Positions 49,922-61,521 of a stretch of 64,000 nt of DNA are shown here, one piece after another. The notes beneath the pieces were generated by a model. The model worked only from the letters and a program-made list of their open reading frames with translations, had not been told where the DNA came from and did no database searches. Where the stretch lies: NCBI GenBank assembly GCA_018398585.1, contig JAGTTD010000018.1, positions 10,113,501 through 10,177,500 of the forward strand, written 5' to 3'. The translations under genes and the position numbers were made by a program. The first letter of the stretch is position 1; every line of letters begins with the position of its first letter. This DNA is from Simmondsia chinensis (taxonomy: Eukaryota > Streptophyta > Magnoliopsida > Caryophyllales > Simmondsiaceae).

Positions 49922-50431
49922 TATTAATGAAAATTATCACTTAGGTACCCTGAGGTTTTAGCATTTATCACTTAGGTACCCTGACATTTTAATATGCACC
50001 ATGAGGTACCCTCACATTTGAATATTTTATCATCAAGGTACCCTAAAGTTCTAAAATTGTATCAGTATATAAGTATATTCATTATAATCTGATGACTTTT
50101 TTGAAAAATGTGAAAATGACATGATTGTGGCAATATCTAGATAGTTTACATCAACATTCGATAAATATTTTATCACAATTCACTCAATTCTTTATGAAAA
50201 CATCGACATGACTTATATATATTATTGTAATCATGTATTACATCAACATTTTGTTTTGTATAAAATTAGTCAGATTCTTACAAGAATTCTCAAATTTAGA
50301 CATAGAGTACTTAGATGATTAAATATTCAAACCTTAGGGTACCCCATTGTATATATTGAAATGTCAGGATACCTAGGTGATAAATGCTCAAACCTCATGG
50401 TACGTAAGTGATAATTTCCCAAATATTAATA
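49922..50431. repeat. Fold-back element, arms about 75 bp
   Basis: Left arm 49923-49995 (aattatcacttaggtaccct, then gcatttatcacttagg) is the inverted complement of the right arm about 50356-50432 (cctaggtgataaatgc, then taagtgataattt). Several internal copies of ggtaccct. Related words occur at 900-1790. No coding potential. Confidence 0.8.
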
Positions 50432-51504
50432 TGAAATTGTTGAAAAGTATACGTAGGAACAAAGAAGACTTGCAAGTACAATATGCATTGCTGCTCCAAC
50501 TTAGCAATACAAGCTGGAGTCAGCATGCTTCCATTTTTTATCTGGATGAAAAACCTTTTCTTGGGATTTCTTTTTCCTCTTTTGCTACAAAAGTCAATTT
50601 ATTCATGAAACAACCTCAAACCACAATGTCAAGGGTCCGCCCATTTTTTGTAAAATGTGCTTAAATTTCCCAAAGCACTTTCAATAGCAATGGGAAACAC
50701 ACCAATTGAAACCATGAGGACCTGTAAGTTATCCTGCAGTTATTATACATGTCGGCTGCTGTGACGCAGAATGCACTGAGTCTCTGGATTTATGGATGCG
50801 GACTCAGGAAAATGGATTGGCTTGGTTGTGTATTTTTAACTAATTCTGCAGCCGAGAGCAAGGTCGATAGAATCAGGATTCTCTTAGGATCATTAGAGGC
50901 TTTCAGAATCGGAATCGTACAATCGAATAGAAAATCGTAAAATTCTACGAAATGTATAGTCTAATTGTTTTTAGTGTTAAAATTAGTCATGTACACAAAA
51001 TTATTGTATAAGACCTCAACTTAAACGTGTATATATAACAAATATAATCAAATATGATAATTATATTATCATGCAACGTCATTTTATGCTACAATAATCA
51101 TGAGAGCTTTAAAGATATGTATTGTTAATCGAACTTCATATTAATACTTAATTTAAGTTTCTTTAGAGTATATAAACGCTTAATTTAGCTTTCTTTTACT
51201 TCAAGCTAGTAAAGTAAGTTTGTTTATGATATATGGTTTATTTTTTTTTTACATTTCAATTTTTTATTTGTATTAGTAGGATTGGGGTAAGATCAGTAAA
51301 ATCATAAAATCGTATTACAATCCTATCCGTTAATTTTATTTAACATCAATGGACCAGAAGATTCCACAAAATTAAGATTCTACTTAGGATTCGGATTGGT
51401 CGACAATTGTAGGATTGTAGAATCGTAAGAATCTAAAATTCAAGTTGGGATTTTTATAACCATGGCTGGAAGTGCGCGAACTGCAATTCTTTTAGCTGGA
51501 ACTT
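50432..51504. other. Unassigned intron or intergenic DNA
   Basis: Contains gaatcg-rich stretches near 50870-50940 and 51360-51440 that are partly inverted relative to each other (tcgtaaaattctacg / gtagaatcgtaag), possibly another MITE. No gene. No upstream YchF exon found here. Confidence 0.4.
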
Positions 51505-51778
51505 TGATAGAGATAGAGAAGAAAAGATCAAAATGTAGATTTAGAATAATTATTAAGTACTTTATCAACCAAAGAGGGCACCAGCACGCCGTCACCGAAT
51601 CCCATTAGAACTCCGAAGTTAAGCGGGCTTGGGCAAGAGTAGTACCAGGATGGGTGACCTCCTGGGAAGTCCTCACCCTCAGGTTGGGGGCACTGGGAAA
51701 CAGCCTCTCCTCAGGTTAACACCCTGAAGGGGAAAGGTTGCGTACATCCGCCGCCGCCCCCCCCCCCCCCCCCCCCCC

Positions 51779-51818
<40 letters not shown>

Positions 51819-52213
51819 AAGACCATGCATAGGCGGGAGCCCTTGAGGCACTGGGTATGTTCCTTTATTAAGTACTTTATTGGTTGTAAATCCTATCAAG
51901 ATTTAGGATATATTATTAGTTAGGATTATTGTTAGTTTTCTTTGTTATTATCGTATTAGGATATTTAGGAGTTTATTTTCTTTTAAGATTCTATTTCCTT
52001 TTCTATAAATACTTTTGTAACCAAAGCCTATGGAGATCATTGTACTATTGAATAAAAACTCAATTCTTTCCTATTTTCTTAAGTACAGGGCTGCTGAAAG
52101 CTAAATACAGGATATACTTAGTTGGTTGGGCACAAGGCTATTCAACCATCCTCCTAGGCACAGGGATGCTTAGGAACCCCTCGATTAGGCACAAAGATGC
52201 TTAATCTCTATCA
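51505..52213 (+). mobile_element. LTR 1 of the PDS5-carrying element
   Basis: Same sequence as LTR 2 and 3, but enlarged by the 5S SINE at 51566-51865 and its 15-bp duplication. Promoter-like ttctataaatac at about 52001. Ends in a run of imperfect gcacagggatgctta repeats, as the other two do. Confidence 0.88.
51566..51865 (+). mobile_element. 5S-derived SINE with a C-rich expansion
   Basis: Flanked by TATTAAGTACTTTAT (51551-51565, 51866-51880). Complete 5S-like head (gagggcaccagcacgccgtc; aactccgaagttaagcgggc; gatgggtgacctcctgggaa) and RTE-like 3' part. At 51758-51816 a C run of about 59 bases, broken once by an A, replaces the short cccctccc of other copies. The end is gcactgggtatgttcct. 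Confidence 0.93.
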
Positions 52214-52586
52214 AATTGATATCAAAGCAAGTTCAAATCCACCGCTTCTGTTGCCACACCACCATCATCACCGTTCACCATCACTATCGCCCCTTTCCAA
52301 TCTTCATCACCCCATCATCTATTTTCCATTCAATTCCTGAAAGAAAAAAACCTATAAAAAAATAAAAAAACACTTTTGTACCCGGAATAACCTAGCCCCT
52401 TTTCCCAAAAAAAAGAAAAGAAAAATCAGATCTAGAAAAAAATCCAACCCTCAAACGCACCCGTCAAAACCCTAGCCCAACCGTCGCACCCCTCCGACCC
52501 CTATTCTCGACTCGTTGTCTTAAATTCCCCCTTGTCACTACTCATTCATCACTGCCACTGCAGACACTCGCCACCAACGAGTGCCA
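52214..52586 (+). mobile_element. 5' leader of the PDS5-carrying element, copy 1 (first part)
   Basis: From the primer site to the insertion point of the 2.3-kb LTR element. C/A-rich, similar to 61293-61698. The rest continues at 54907. Confidence 0.8.
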
Positions 52587-54901
52587 TGTTAAGGTTGGAG
52601 ACTGATGGTATTCTAAACCGCTAATTCATGACTGGGTTTATTGGGGCCCAATGATGGTGACTCTTGGGCTGTCGGGGGTTATGAATGTAGAGGCCTATAA
52701 ACAGGACCTCTTGTTTAAGGTTTAGATATGGGGTTGAAAGCAAGGGACTAAAGATGTAGTCCAAAAGTGTGAGGTAGAGTGTGAGTGAGAAACTCTGTTT
52801 TAATACCTCCGTTATAATAGTGAAATTATGTTACTCCCCCTCCGTGCATGTAGGCTTCGGCTGAACCACGTAAATTCCGATGTTTCAATTATCCCCCGCA
52901 TTCCCTTTATTCCGCAATGCTATTTCGGTTTATGGTTCGGTGATTCTAGGAGGTCCTCACAACTAGTATCATAAGGTGTATTAGTTGTTGTGAAAAATTC
53001 CTAACAACTGGTATCAGAGCCCCAGGTTGAGCCTAAATTGGAGAATTAGCTGTTTGAGGGGGAGGAAAAGACCTGTGGCTAGATGTACTGTTCCGGCGAG
53101 AAAAAAAAAATGGCATGCGGGTGGTGCATGGTGGCACGTGGACGGCGAGTGAGTTGTGCTGGTGGCACGTGGGAGGCGCGTGGAGCACATGGGAGGCGCG
53201 TGACAGTGCGTGAGAGGCACGTGGGTGCGAGTGGCAGTGTTTAGCCGCGCGTGGTGTTGAACGAAAGAGGAAAAAGACTAGATCGGTGTACCTGAGTGGT
53301 AGATTGTGGCCAGCTCTACAGTAATCATGTGAATCAGGGCCGAAAAAGCAAAGTTGCAGCGACGGAGGTTCACGGTGGTGGTGCTCGGGGAGATCTAGTG
53401 GTTCTTTGTTCACGTCGGTGTTCAGATCTGGTGGGTTACTGTTCAAAACCACCCAGATTTGGTGTTTTCGGGCTCGGTGATAGAGACCCGTGGTGGTCGT
53501 CGGAAATCCGACTTCGGCGTTGATGGCCAAGAAGTCGAAGAGATCGACGGTGGTTGTTGGTGTGGGGCTTCGAGCGTGGTGGTGTTTCTCGTCTTGGGGT
53601 GGCCGGCCTGTCAGACGGTAAATTCGGTGGAGGCTGCGAGTGTCGATGGGAAGAAGTGACGATGTTTGTGTCCGCTGGTGGAGGTGATGACCTCCGGTGG
53701 CGGTGGTTCCCGGTGAGGTCAATCGCTGGAGAGAGAGGGGCGGAAACAGCCCTGGTGGTGCTCGAGGTCGATGGTGAAGCAACAGCGGTGGAGTCGTCAA
53801 AATTCGGTGGTGGTTTCGAGCTTCAGTGGCAAGTCAACCAAATCAAGGTCGATGGTGACGTCGATAACGAAGGTGACGACGACAAGGATTCGAAAACCGG
53901 TGAAATGGTTGTCGTTCGTGGTGGTTCTCTGTGGAAGAGGGCTGGTGAGCATCGTTGGTGGTGTTCGAAACCGACGGCAAGGACTCGAAGCTCCGGTGGT
54001 GTTTGGTGGTGGTGCCGGCATCATTCGTTGGTGCTAGTGAAGAAGTGAAGAGCCCGAGAGGAAGAAGAAGGGCCTCGGGAAGAGATGAAGTCAGGGTAAC
54101 AGTGAAAAGAAGGTGAAAGAACAAGACAGGAGGAGAGAGAATGTCAGGGAGCAATGAATGTACCGTTTTTGCTTGTGCTAGGTTTAATGTTTGGGTCTTG
54201 GGTCAAAGTTAAGTTGACCAGAAAATTTAAAGACCAAAAATTAAATCTAGGGTTTTCTCTCGTTGTATAGTCTATCTGGAGTTCGGATTTTTTTTTTGGG
54301 GAGGGGGGGGGGGGGGGGGGGTCCTAGTAGTCAATGGATTTAGATTGACTGGCTATTGAAGCAGAAAATTTGGACCGGATCAGAAAATAAAATTAGAGCT
54401 GGCGCATGTTGACTGCATGTGAGGGGTGAAGCATGGAGGATTACTGAAAAATACTGTTTGTGATCCTCATCAGTCTCCAAGTGGGAGATTGTTAAGGTTG
54501 GAGACTGATGGTATTCTAAACTGCTAATTCATGACTGGGTTTATTGGGGCCCAATGATGGTGACTCTTGGGCTGCCGGGGGTTATGAATGTAGAGGCCTA
54601 TAAATAGGGCCTCTTGTTTAAGGTTTAGATATGGGGTTGAAAACAAGGGACTAAAGATGTAGCCCAAAAGTGTGAGGTCGAGTGTGAGTGAGAAACTCTG
54701 TTTTAATACCTCTGTTATAATAGTGAAATTATGTTGCTCCCCCTCCGTGGGTGTAGGCTTAGGCTGAACCACATAAATTCCGGTGTTTCAATTATTCCCC
54801 CATTCCCTTTATTCCGCATTGCTATTTCGGTTTATGGTTCGGTGATTTTGGGCGGAAACTAGTATCGTAGGGTGTATTAGTTGTTGTGAAAGGTCCTAAC
54901 A
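52587..54901 (+). mobile_element. 2.3-kb non-autonomous LTR element
   Basis: LTRs 52587-53006 and 54490-54901, each starting TGTTAAGGTTGGAGACTGA and ending CCTAACA, about 95% alike by eye. Target duplication TGCCA at 52582-52586 and 54902-54906. Primer site actggtatcagagcccc follows the 5' LTR; polypurine tract aagtgggagat precedes the 3' LTR. The paralogous leader at 61690-61710 (aacaagtgccaaccactg) is the empty site. Internal 1.48 kb has no gag or pol. Confidence 0.95.
53007..54489. other. Internal region of the 2.3-kb LTR element, G/T-rich
   Basis: Strong strand bias: G and GGT-rich on the plus strand. Long open frames exist on both strands (53033-53800 minus, Pro/His-rich; 53554-54048 plus, Gly/Val-rich) because the composition avoids stops. 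Neither resembles a known protein. A G run lies at 54302-54321. I treat it as non-coding or as captured GC-rich host sequence. Confidence 0.5.
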
Positions 54902-54906
54902 TGCCA

Positions 54907-55148
54907 GCCGCTGCCACATAACTTCCTTTGCAGCTAGTGGTCTTCATGTTCCCAGTCCCCATCACAAACCCTAATCTGGTTATTTTGGGTTGAGAAGGTC
55001 AGGTCATCTAGTATTTGCAAGAGTTTAGACCTACTTGCTGATTTTAACTTAAAAGGTTTTTTTTTAGTTAAGATATGTACCTAATATCGGAGAGAGCGAT
55101 AATTAAGTTAGAGAATAATCTTGAAACCACCAGAAATCGACTTCTTAC
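54907..55148 (+). mobile_element. Leader and start of PDS5-like ORF, copy 1
   Basis: Continues the leader and enters the ORF: MYLISERAIIKLENNLETTR at 55075, then interrupted by the hAT transposon at 55149 inside the CTTCTTAC duplication. Parallel to 61699-61945. Confidence 0.85.
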
Positions 55149-55154
55149 AAGGGG

Positions 55155-55345
55155 TGAACAAAAATCGGTCCGTACCGATGAACCGGACCGGACCGAACAG
55201 GGTGTTTCGGTCACGGACCGAACCAGACCGAGTGAAGTTCGGTCCGGTCCACGGTCCATATTTTAGTAGATATTCAGTCTTCGGTCCGGTCCGGTCCAAA
55301 ACCGAAAAACCCGAGGACCGAACCGAAGACCGAAAAAATATTTAC
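55155..55345. repeat. Left subterminal cggacc repeat cluster of the hAT transposon
   Basis: Roughly a dozen copies of ggaccg, cggtcc or accgaa in both orientations. In Ac/Ds-type hAT elements such clusters bind the BED finger of transposase. The right-hand cluster at 59337-59475 mirrors it. Confidence 0.85.
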
Positions 55346-56481
55346 AATAATAATATAATTTAAATTTGAATCATAATGATTTTTTTTTTTTTAAATATTT
55401 AAATGCAAAGTATTAAGGAAAAAAAATATTTAGTTAACATTAATGACTTATTTATGATGATGATGATGGCCGTCCCTCTTCTTGCCTTTTCAAATTCCTT
55501 TCCTTATTTTAATTTTTTAATTGATTCTTCCCCATTTAGCTAACTATTTGCAGCATTAAGGAAAAAGCAAAGAAGCAAAGAAGTTTACATTTAGTTGATT
55601 TTTTTCTAGGCTTTACGTCATTGAAATTTTAAAACAGGTATGTATTCTCTCTCAATTTTTCTTATGATATTGAATTATTGTGGCTTGTTTTGCTTGTTAG
55701 ATATATAAAGTAAAAATAAAATAGTTTTGTATATTTGTTTTATTTATCTTGTCATTGTTCTATATATAGTTAAATTAATTATACTATACTATAAATTCTT
55801 TTAAGATATGTTTGAATTTATTTGACTCGTTTTTATTTTTTGTGTAATTTATTTTGATTTTAGATGATAAGTATTATCTCAAATTTTAGTAAGTTTGTAC
55901 AAATTAATTCTTTATTTTTTGTTTATTCTAAATAATCTTTTCTATTATCTAATATTCTATTTTATAATAAAATTTGCATCTCACCTAATAATTGAAATTC
56001 GGTAAAAATTAAAAAGAGAAGTGGCCAATTTTACCATAAAATAGATTAGAAGATACTATTTTGAATAGGAAAAAATAAAGAATTAATTGGAACAAATTCA
56101 TAATAGTATTACGAGTTATTAGGAAAAAAATATTAAAAACATTGCACACTTATCAATGGACTCGAAACTGCGGCCGTGCGACATTACAAAAAGTTAAGGA
56201 ACCTTTACGTTCTAGGTTTGGTTGTAAAAATTGAAACTTTATGTTAGGAGTTAAAAGAAGCAAAAGTTTGAAAAAGAACAGAATTGCTTGAAATGGAGCT
56301 CAAACGTGTGACCTCTCCACATGGACTACACCAACGTAACATACTTTGCCACCGCGCTATTGACTTGGACATGAAGTAGGTTCACTTACAATTTAATAGG
56401 TTATAAAATACTATGTTTAAAGTATTTTTTTATTTGTATTCACTTTAAATAATGTTTTGTTTTTATTTCTTTCTATGACAG

Positions 56482-58870
56482 ATGTCGAGCTCCCAATCAA
56501 AAAGGAAGTGCACTAGTTCAGAAGAGATGACCCAAATGACTCAGTCCTCAGCACCTATACCATCTTTTGAACCTATTGATCTTCCTAGTGATAATGATCA
56601 AGATAAGCATGTGGGTGATGATGAAGGTACTAAGTCAGAGAATGTGCAAATAAAGACAAAAGGGCATAAAAGGTCAGTTGCATGGAATCATTTTGAAGCT
56701 TACAAATCTGATTCTAGTGAACGAAGGGCAAAATGTATATATTGTGGATTAGATTTTGCCGCTGATCCCATTAAAAATGGTACAAAAAACTTAAACTATC
56801 ATTATAAAAAATGTGACAAGAATCCTGAAAATAAGCATAAGGAAAATCAATCTCAATTGGTTTTTCAATCATTAGCAAATGGGGAAGAAGGGGAAGTACA
56901 AATGAGATGTTGGACATTAAACCACAATGATGCTAGGGATGCATTGAGTTATATGATAACGGTTGAACTTCCTTTCAAATTTGTTGAGAAAGAGGGTTTT
57001 AATTACTTTGTGTCTGTGGTATGCCCTAGTTTTCACATACCATCACGCATGACAGTAGCACGAGATTGTTATCAACTTTATCTAAATGAGAGGGTGAAGT
57101 TGAAATCATTTTTGATGAGCTCATGTCAAAGAGTTCTATTACAACAGATACATGGACTTCCATTCAAAGGATTAACTACATGTGTCTCACTGCTCACTTC
57201 ATTGATAAGGACTGAAAATTGCAAAAAAGAATTTTAAATTTTTGTTCCATTTCTAATCGTAAGGGTGAAACCATTGGTAGAGCAATTGAGCAGTGTTTGA
57301 TAGATTGGGGGCTACAGTGTAAACTTTTCACTATTACCGTTGATAATGCTAGTAGTAATGACGTTGCTTGTGCTTATTTAAGAAGGAAAATGTCACAACG
57401 AGGTGATTGAGTTAGTGACGAAAAGTATTTGCACATGAGATGTATTGCACATATTGTTAATATGGTTGTACGGGATGGTCTAAAAGAAGTTGGAAAATCA
57501 GTTGAGCGTGTCCGTACTGCCATTAGATTTGTCAAGCAATCTCCAGCTAGATTGCAACGATTTAAAGAGTGTGCAAAATTGGAAAAGATAGACAGCAAGG
57601 CATTTTTGTCACTTGATGTGAGCACGAGATGGAATTCGACATACATTAAGTTGAATACGGCTCAAAAATTTGAAAGAGCATTTGATAGATTTTCACAACA
57701 AGACCCATTTTATAAATTGGAACTTAATAAATCAAAACAATTTGATGATGATGAGGACAATGAGGAATATTTAGGAGCACCTACAGATGATGATTGGAAT
57801 GATGTTAGAAGAATGGCTTTATTTTTAGAAGGCTTTTACCATCTTACTCTTAAGTATGTCGGGGACATTGTATATCACATCCAACATGTTCTTCTTTGAA
57901 ATTGTTGCTATCTATGATATGCTGCATACTTGGTTGGGTAGTGGTGATATAGATTTTGCTGCCATGGCTCGTAAAATGAAGGTAAAGTATGATAAATATT
58001 GGGGTAATATTGAGAAGATTAACAAATTGATTTATGTTGCTGCGATTCTTGATCCTAGAGTTAAGTTGGTAGGCGTGCAAATTGCTCTTCACAGAATGTA
58101 GGAGACATAATGGGCGAGGAATTGAGTAGAAAAGTACATGAAGCTACTTCATCTTTGTTTGACGAGTATAGAAGGTTGTATGCTACAACCTCACAAATTG
58201 GGCAGTCACGCGGTTCAAATTCAAGCGATTCAATTGGTAATTTGAGTGGCGGTGGTGGAATTGATAGAGATATCATAGCACAAATTAAACGGATGAAGAA
58301 TAGATCTGACGGGGGCAGATTTGTGAAAACAGAGTTAGACAGGTACTTAAATGAAGAGAATGAAGAATCTGATGAGGATTTTGAGATATTAAATTGGTGG
58401 TGACTTCATGAACCTAGATTCACTATTCTTGCACGCATAGCACGCGATGTACTTGCCATGCCCGTGTTGAATGTGGCATCAGAGTCTGCATTTAGCACAG
58501 GAGGACGTCATCTTAACTCATTTAGGAGCTCTTTATCTCCTAAGGTAAAGCATTTTATTTATTTTTCATGGAATAGTTTTTATTACCATATTATTTATAA
58601 ATATTAATGACTGTTTTTTTCTTAATTATAGATGGTTCAAGCTCTTATTTGTGCGCAAGATTGGCTTCGTAAACGACCAAGAACGATCAACATGGAGGAA
58701 AGCCTGGAGGAGCCGGAGCAAATTGAGAAAGGTATAATTTCATTTATAATGTGTTTTTTTTCTTTATATTATGAACTTCCTTTCTAACTTAGTCGGTGCC
58801 TTTTGTGTTTTGTTTGTCACATTTACAGATTTACAGGCGACTTCATTGCAAGATAACTTTATTGATGTTT
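56482..58870 (+). pseudogene. hAT transposase, decayed
   Basis: The start MSSSQSKRKCTSSEEM follows a 5' UTR intron (donor gtatgt at 55638, acceptor gacag at 56481). BED zinc finger about residues 70-115: AWNHFEAYKS...CIYCG...HYKKC. DDE-type core: first Asp in TTDTWTS (57137-57157), second in TVDNASSND (57340), and Glu in ASESAFSTGG within the C-terminal hATC dimerisation block (58479; LAMPVLNVASESAFSTGGRH). Intron in hATC region at about 58543-58631, another at 58732-58828. Damage: an indel near 57125, stops at 57213 and 57408, a shift near 57890 and a stop at 58401. Non-functional. Confidence 0.92.
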
Positions 58871-58999
58871 AATTATGTTTGTTCGAGTTGGATATAGCTA
58901 GCGAATTGTGAGAAGAATTAAGGAGAAACCATTTATGATATTGGTTTTTGTCATGACCATTTATGATTTATGTAATGGATAAGATGCATTTCTTTTTTG

Positions 59000-59046
59000 G
59001 CGGGAGCCCTTGGAGGCACTGGGTTTGTTGTTGTTGTTGTTGTTAT
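59000..59046 (+). mobile_element. 47-bp RTE-tail insertion in the hAT 3' region
   Basis: Target duplication of about 21 bp, ataagatg(c/t)atttctttttt at 58979-58999 and 59047-59067. The insert has only gcgggagcccttggaggcac, then tgggtttg and a TTG tail. Confidence 0.9.
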
Positions 59047-59336
59047 ATAAGATGTATTTCTTTTTTGCTAATGTTTGCTAGTTTTATTTGAAGTTTTATA
59101 TTTATTTTCTAATATGTATATTATGTTTTCTCATCATGCACTATTGATTATGTATGAACTTATCATATGATATTAGATCTATCTTATTTATTTTTTTGCT
59201 AGGTAATATTCTTCTAAGAAAAATATAATATATTGGATGTGAATGGAGTAAAAAAATATTTTGAATGCTTAATTTAATCGAGTGTATGGTTAATATAATT
59301 TTCAGAGTTCAACAAATTAAAATAGATTTCTTTCAA

Positions 59337-59475
59337 TTCGGTCCATTATCGGGTCGGTCCGGTCTGGACCGGTTTTAAATCGGTCTTGGACTGGACCGAC
59401 CCGATTCAAATCGGTCCGGTCAATGGTCCGCCATTTTAGAGTTATTCGGTCCCCGGTCCAGTCTTGGACCGATGT
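59337..59475. repeat. Right subterminal ggtccg repeat cluster of the hAT transposon
   Basis: Many copies of cggtcc, ggaccg and tcggtc in both orientations, mirror of 55155-55345. Probable transposase binding region. Confidence 0.82.
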
Positions 59476-59484
59476 GCAGCCCTA

Positions 59485-60850
59485 CTTCTTACTAGCCCTC
59501 CAGATTCAGACAATGAGCTGCTCTCATTGCTTAATACGACTTTAGCACATCTTGTTAAAGCAAAAGTGTCGTCACCGAAGTCCATGAAAGATGCACTTTC
59601 TCCATTAATGAAAGCATTAGTGAGTGATCAATCATTGAAACACCGTGATCCTAATATAAAAGTTTCCGTTGCTGCTTGCCTTGGCGAAATTATAAGAATT
59701 ACAGCTCCAAATGCACTCTATGATGATGATCTGATGAAAAAGGTATTTCAATTGATTGTGTAATGTTTTGAGAAATTATTTGTCAAGTCCAACAAATCCG
59801 ACAACAAGAGAGTCAGGATTCTCGAAGTTATGACACTCTCAAGATCTTGTTTAATGATGTTAGATCTTAAATGTAATGCCTTGATTATGGAGATGTTTCA
59901 ACACTTCTTTAAATCGACAAGGTACTTTCATGATGGCACCGCGTTTTCTTTTATAACCAAAGCGGGCACCAACACGCCCTCACCGGATCCCATTAGAACT
60001 CCGAAGTTAAGCATGCTTGGGCGAGAGCAATACCAGGATGGGTGACCTCCAGGGAAGTCCTTACCCTCAAGTTGGGGGCACTAGGAACAGCCTCCCTTCA
60101 GGTTAACACCCTGAAGGGGGAAGGCTGCGTACATCCGCCCCTCCCAGACCCTGCGTAGGCGGGAGCCCTTGAGGCACTGGGTATATTCCTATGTTCCACC
60201 GTGTTTTCTTTTACAGAGATGATGCTGACATTGATCTTACAAGAGAGTGATGATGTATCACCCGAGCTACTGTTATGCATCTTAGATTATTAAGAAAGGC
60301 AATAATGAAGTCTTATCTATTACTCGAAGGCTTGCGAAAGGGGTAATCAAAAGCACAGCTGAAAGACTCAAACCGTGCTATGCTTATTTCATGGAATTTC
60401 ATGGAATTTCTGCAGATGATTAAAGTAAAATTGTTGGTAATATATGTCCAATGGTGCCTACTATAATTGAACCCTTAGAAGAGGTTGAGATTGAAGAAGT
60501 TTCATATGATCATGAGGAACCAGCCCATGCAAATGATGAATCCGGGCAACAAAGTTATGAAGAGCAGCATTGCATTCGACTACTAGAGCCGAAAAAGGAT
60601 TGCAACGAGGTAGTTCTTGCCGAACAAGATATGATAGTCGATGAGGTTGAGCACATTGATTTTGTTATTCCTGTTGATGCTTACTTTGATCAAAAGACTC
60701 ATTCCCTAATCATGATGCTACGTTAACAAAAAAGGATTGAGATTGGTCGATTTTTCATGTCGCACCTCGCCTTGAGGATGTCATTTTGGTACTTCATTCA
60801 ATTCATCCTACCCCATTCCAAAACTCGAGGTCGAGTTTTTTGTAACTAGG
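59485..60850 (+). pseudogene. PDS5-like ORF, copy 1, right part
   Basis: Continues the PDS5-like sequence: SPPDSDNELLSLLNTTLAHL, SPKSMKDALSPLMKALVSDQ, VAACLGEIIRITAPNALYDD, VFQLIV then a stop at 59761 (Ser to stop), SCLMMLDLKCNALIMEMFQH. A 5S SINE interrupts at 59954-60196. Then LILQESDDVSPELL and AKGVIKSTAERLKPC. From 60451 a Glu-rich tail (MVPTIIEPLEEVEIEEVSYD) continues open for 91 codons. Paired with 61872-63040, where the same blocks are uninterrupted. Confidence 0.85.
59954..60196 (+). mobile_element. 5S-derived SINE, full-length copy with empty site in paralogue
   Basis: 243 bp, duplication CACCG(C/T)GTTTTCTTTTA at 59937-59953 and 60197-60213. Contains gcgggcaccaacacgccctc, aactccgaagttaagcatgc, gatgggtgacctccagggaa, then the RTE-like 3' part and the end gcactgggtatattcctatgtt. 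The uninterrupted target (ggcaccgtgttttctttta) is at 62388-62406. Confidence 0.96.
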
Positions 60851-60856
60851 GGAGAA

Positions 60857-61292
60857 TGGTAGAGATAGAGGAGAAAAGATCAAGATGTAGATTTAGGATA
60901 ATTAGTAAGTATTTTACTATGGCACTGGGTTTGTTGTTGTTGTTGTATTAAGTATTTTACTGGGTGTAAATCCTATCAAAATTTAGGATATATTATTAGC
61001 TAGGATTATTGTTAGGTTTCTTTGTTATTATCGTATTAGGATATTTAGGAGTTTATTTTCTTTTAAGATTCTATTTCCTTTTCTATAAATACTTATGCAA
61101 CCAAAGCCTATAGAGATCATTATACTATTGAATAACAATTCAGTTCCTTCTTATTTTCTTAAGCACGGGACTGCTTAAATCTAAGTACAGGGATACTTAG
61201 TCGGTTGGACGCAGGGCTGTTCAACCGTCCTCCTAGGCACAAGGATTCTTAGGAACCCCTCGATTAAGCACAGGGATGCTTAATCTCTATCA
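60857..61292 (+). mobile_element. LTR 2 of the PDS5-carrying element
   Basis: 436 bp, TGGTAGAGAT...ATCTCTATCA. Contains the short RTE-tail insertion at 60920-60945. Primer site aattggtatcagagcaag directly after it. Confidence 0.9.
60920..60945 (+). mobile_element. Short RTE-tail insertion inside LTR 2
   Basis: atggcactgggtttg followed by TTG repeats, between copies of taagtattttact. The same insertion is in LTR 3 (63110-63153), so it predates the separation of these LTRs. Confidence 0.85.
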
Positions 61293-61490
61293 AATTGGTA
61301 TCAGAGCAAGTTCGAATCGACCGCTTCTATTGCCACCGCCATCATCATCACTGTTCACCATCACTATCGCCCCTTTCCAATCTTCGTCACCCCATCATCT
61401 ATTTTCCGTTCAATTCCTGAAAGAAAAAAACCCAAAAAAAAAACTACCACCTTTGTACCCGAAAAAACCTAGCCCCTCCCCCTCCCCCCC

Positions 61491-61521
<31 letters not shown>

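Larger units (their letters stand above)
55149..59484 (+). mobile_element. hAT transposon, 4.3 kb
   Basis: Flanked by CTTCTTAC at 55141-55148 and 59485-59492. Ends AAGGGGTGAACA and, from the right, TAGGGCTGCACA, which fit the hAT pattern (YAGGGNTGNNNA). About 150 bp at each end is filled with cggtcc/ggaccg units. The paralogous ORF copy (cgacttcttactagccctcc at about 61935) is the empty site. It carries one decayed transposase gene. Confidence 0.95.

Noticed and set aside
51570..51690. Functional 5S rRNA gene
   Set aside because: The 5S-like part differs at its 5' end (gggcaccagcacgccgtcacc), lacks the tandem spacer and terminator T run, continues into an RTE 3' end and is bounded by a target duplication.
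51711..51923. Poly-Pro or poly-Gly small ORFs (also 35784-35994)
   Set aside because: Products of homopolymeric C/G runs.
53033..53800. 255-residue Pro/His-rich protein on the minus strand
   Set aside because: Lies in a G/T-biased internal region of a non-autonomous LTR element where all frames are long; no domain and no start context beyond chance.
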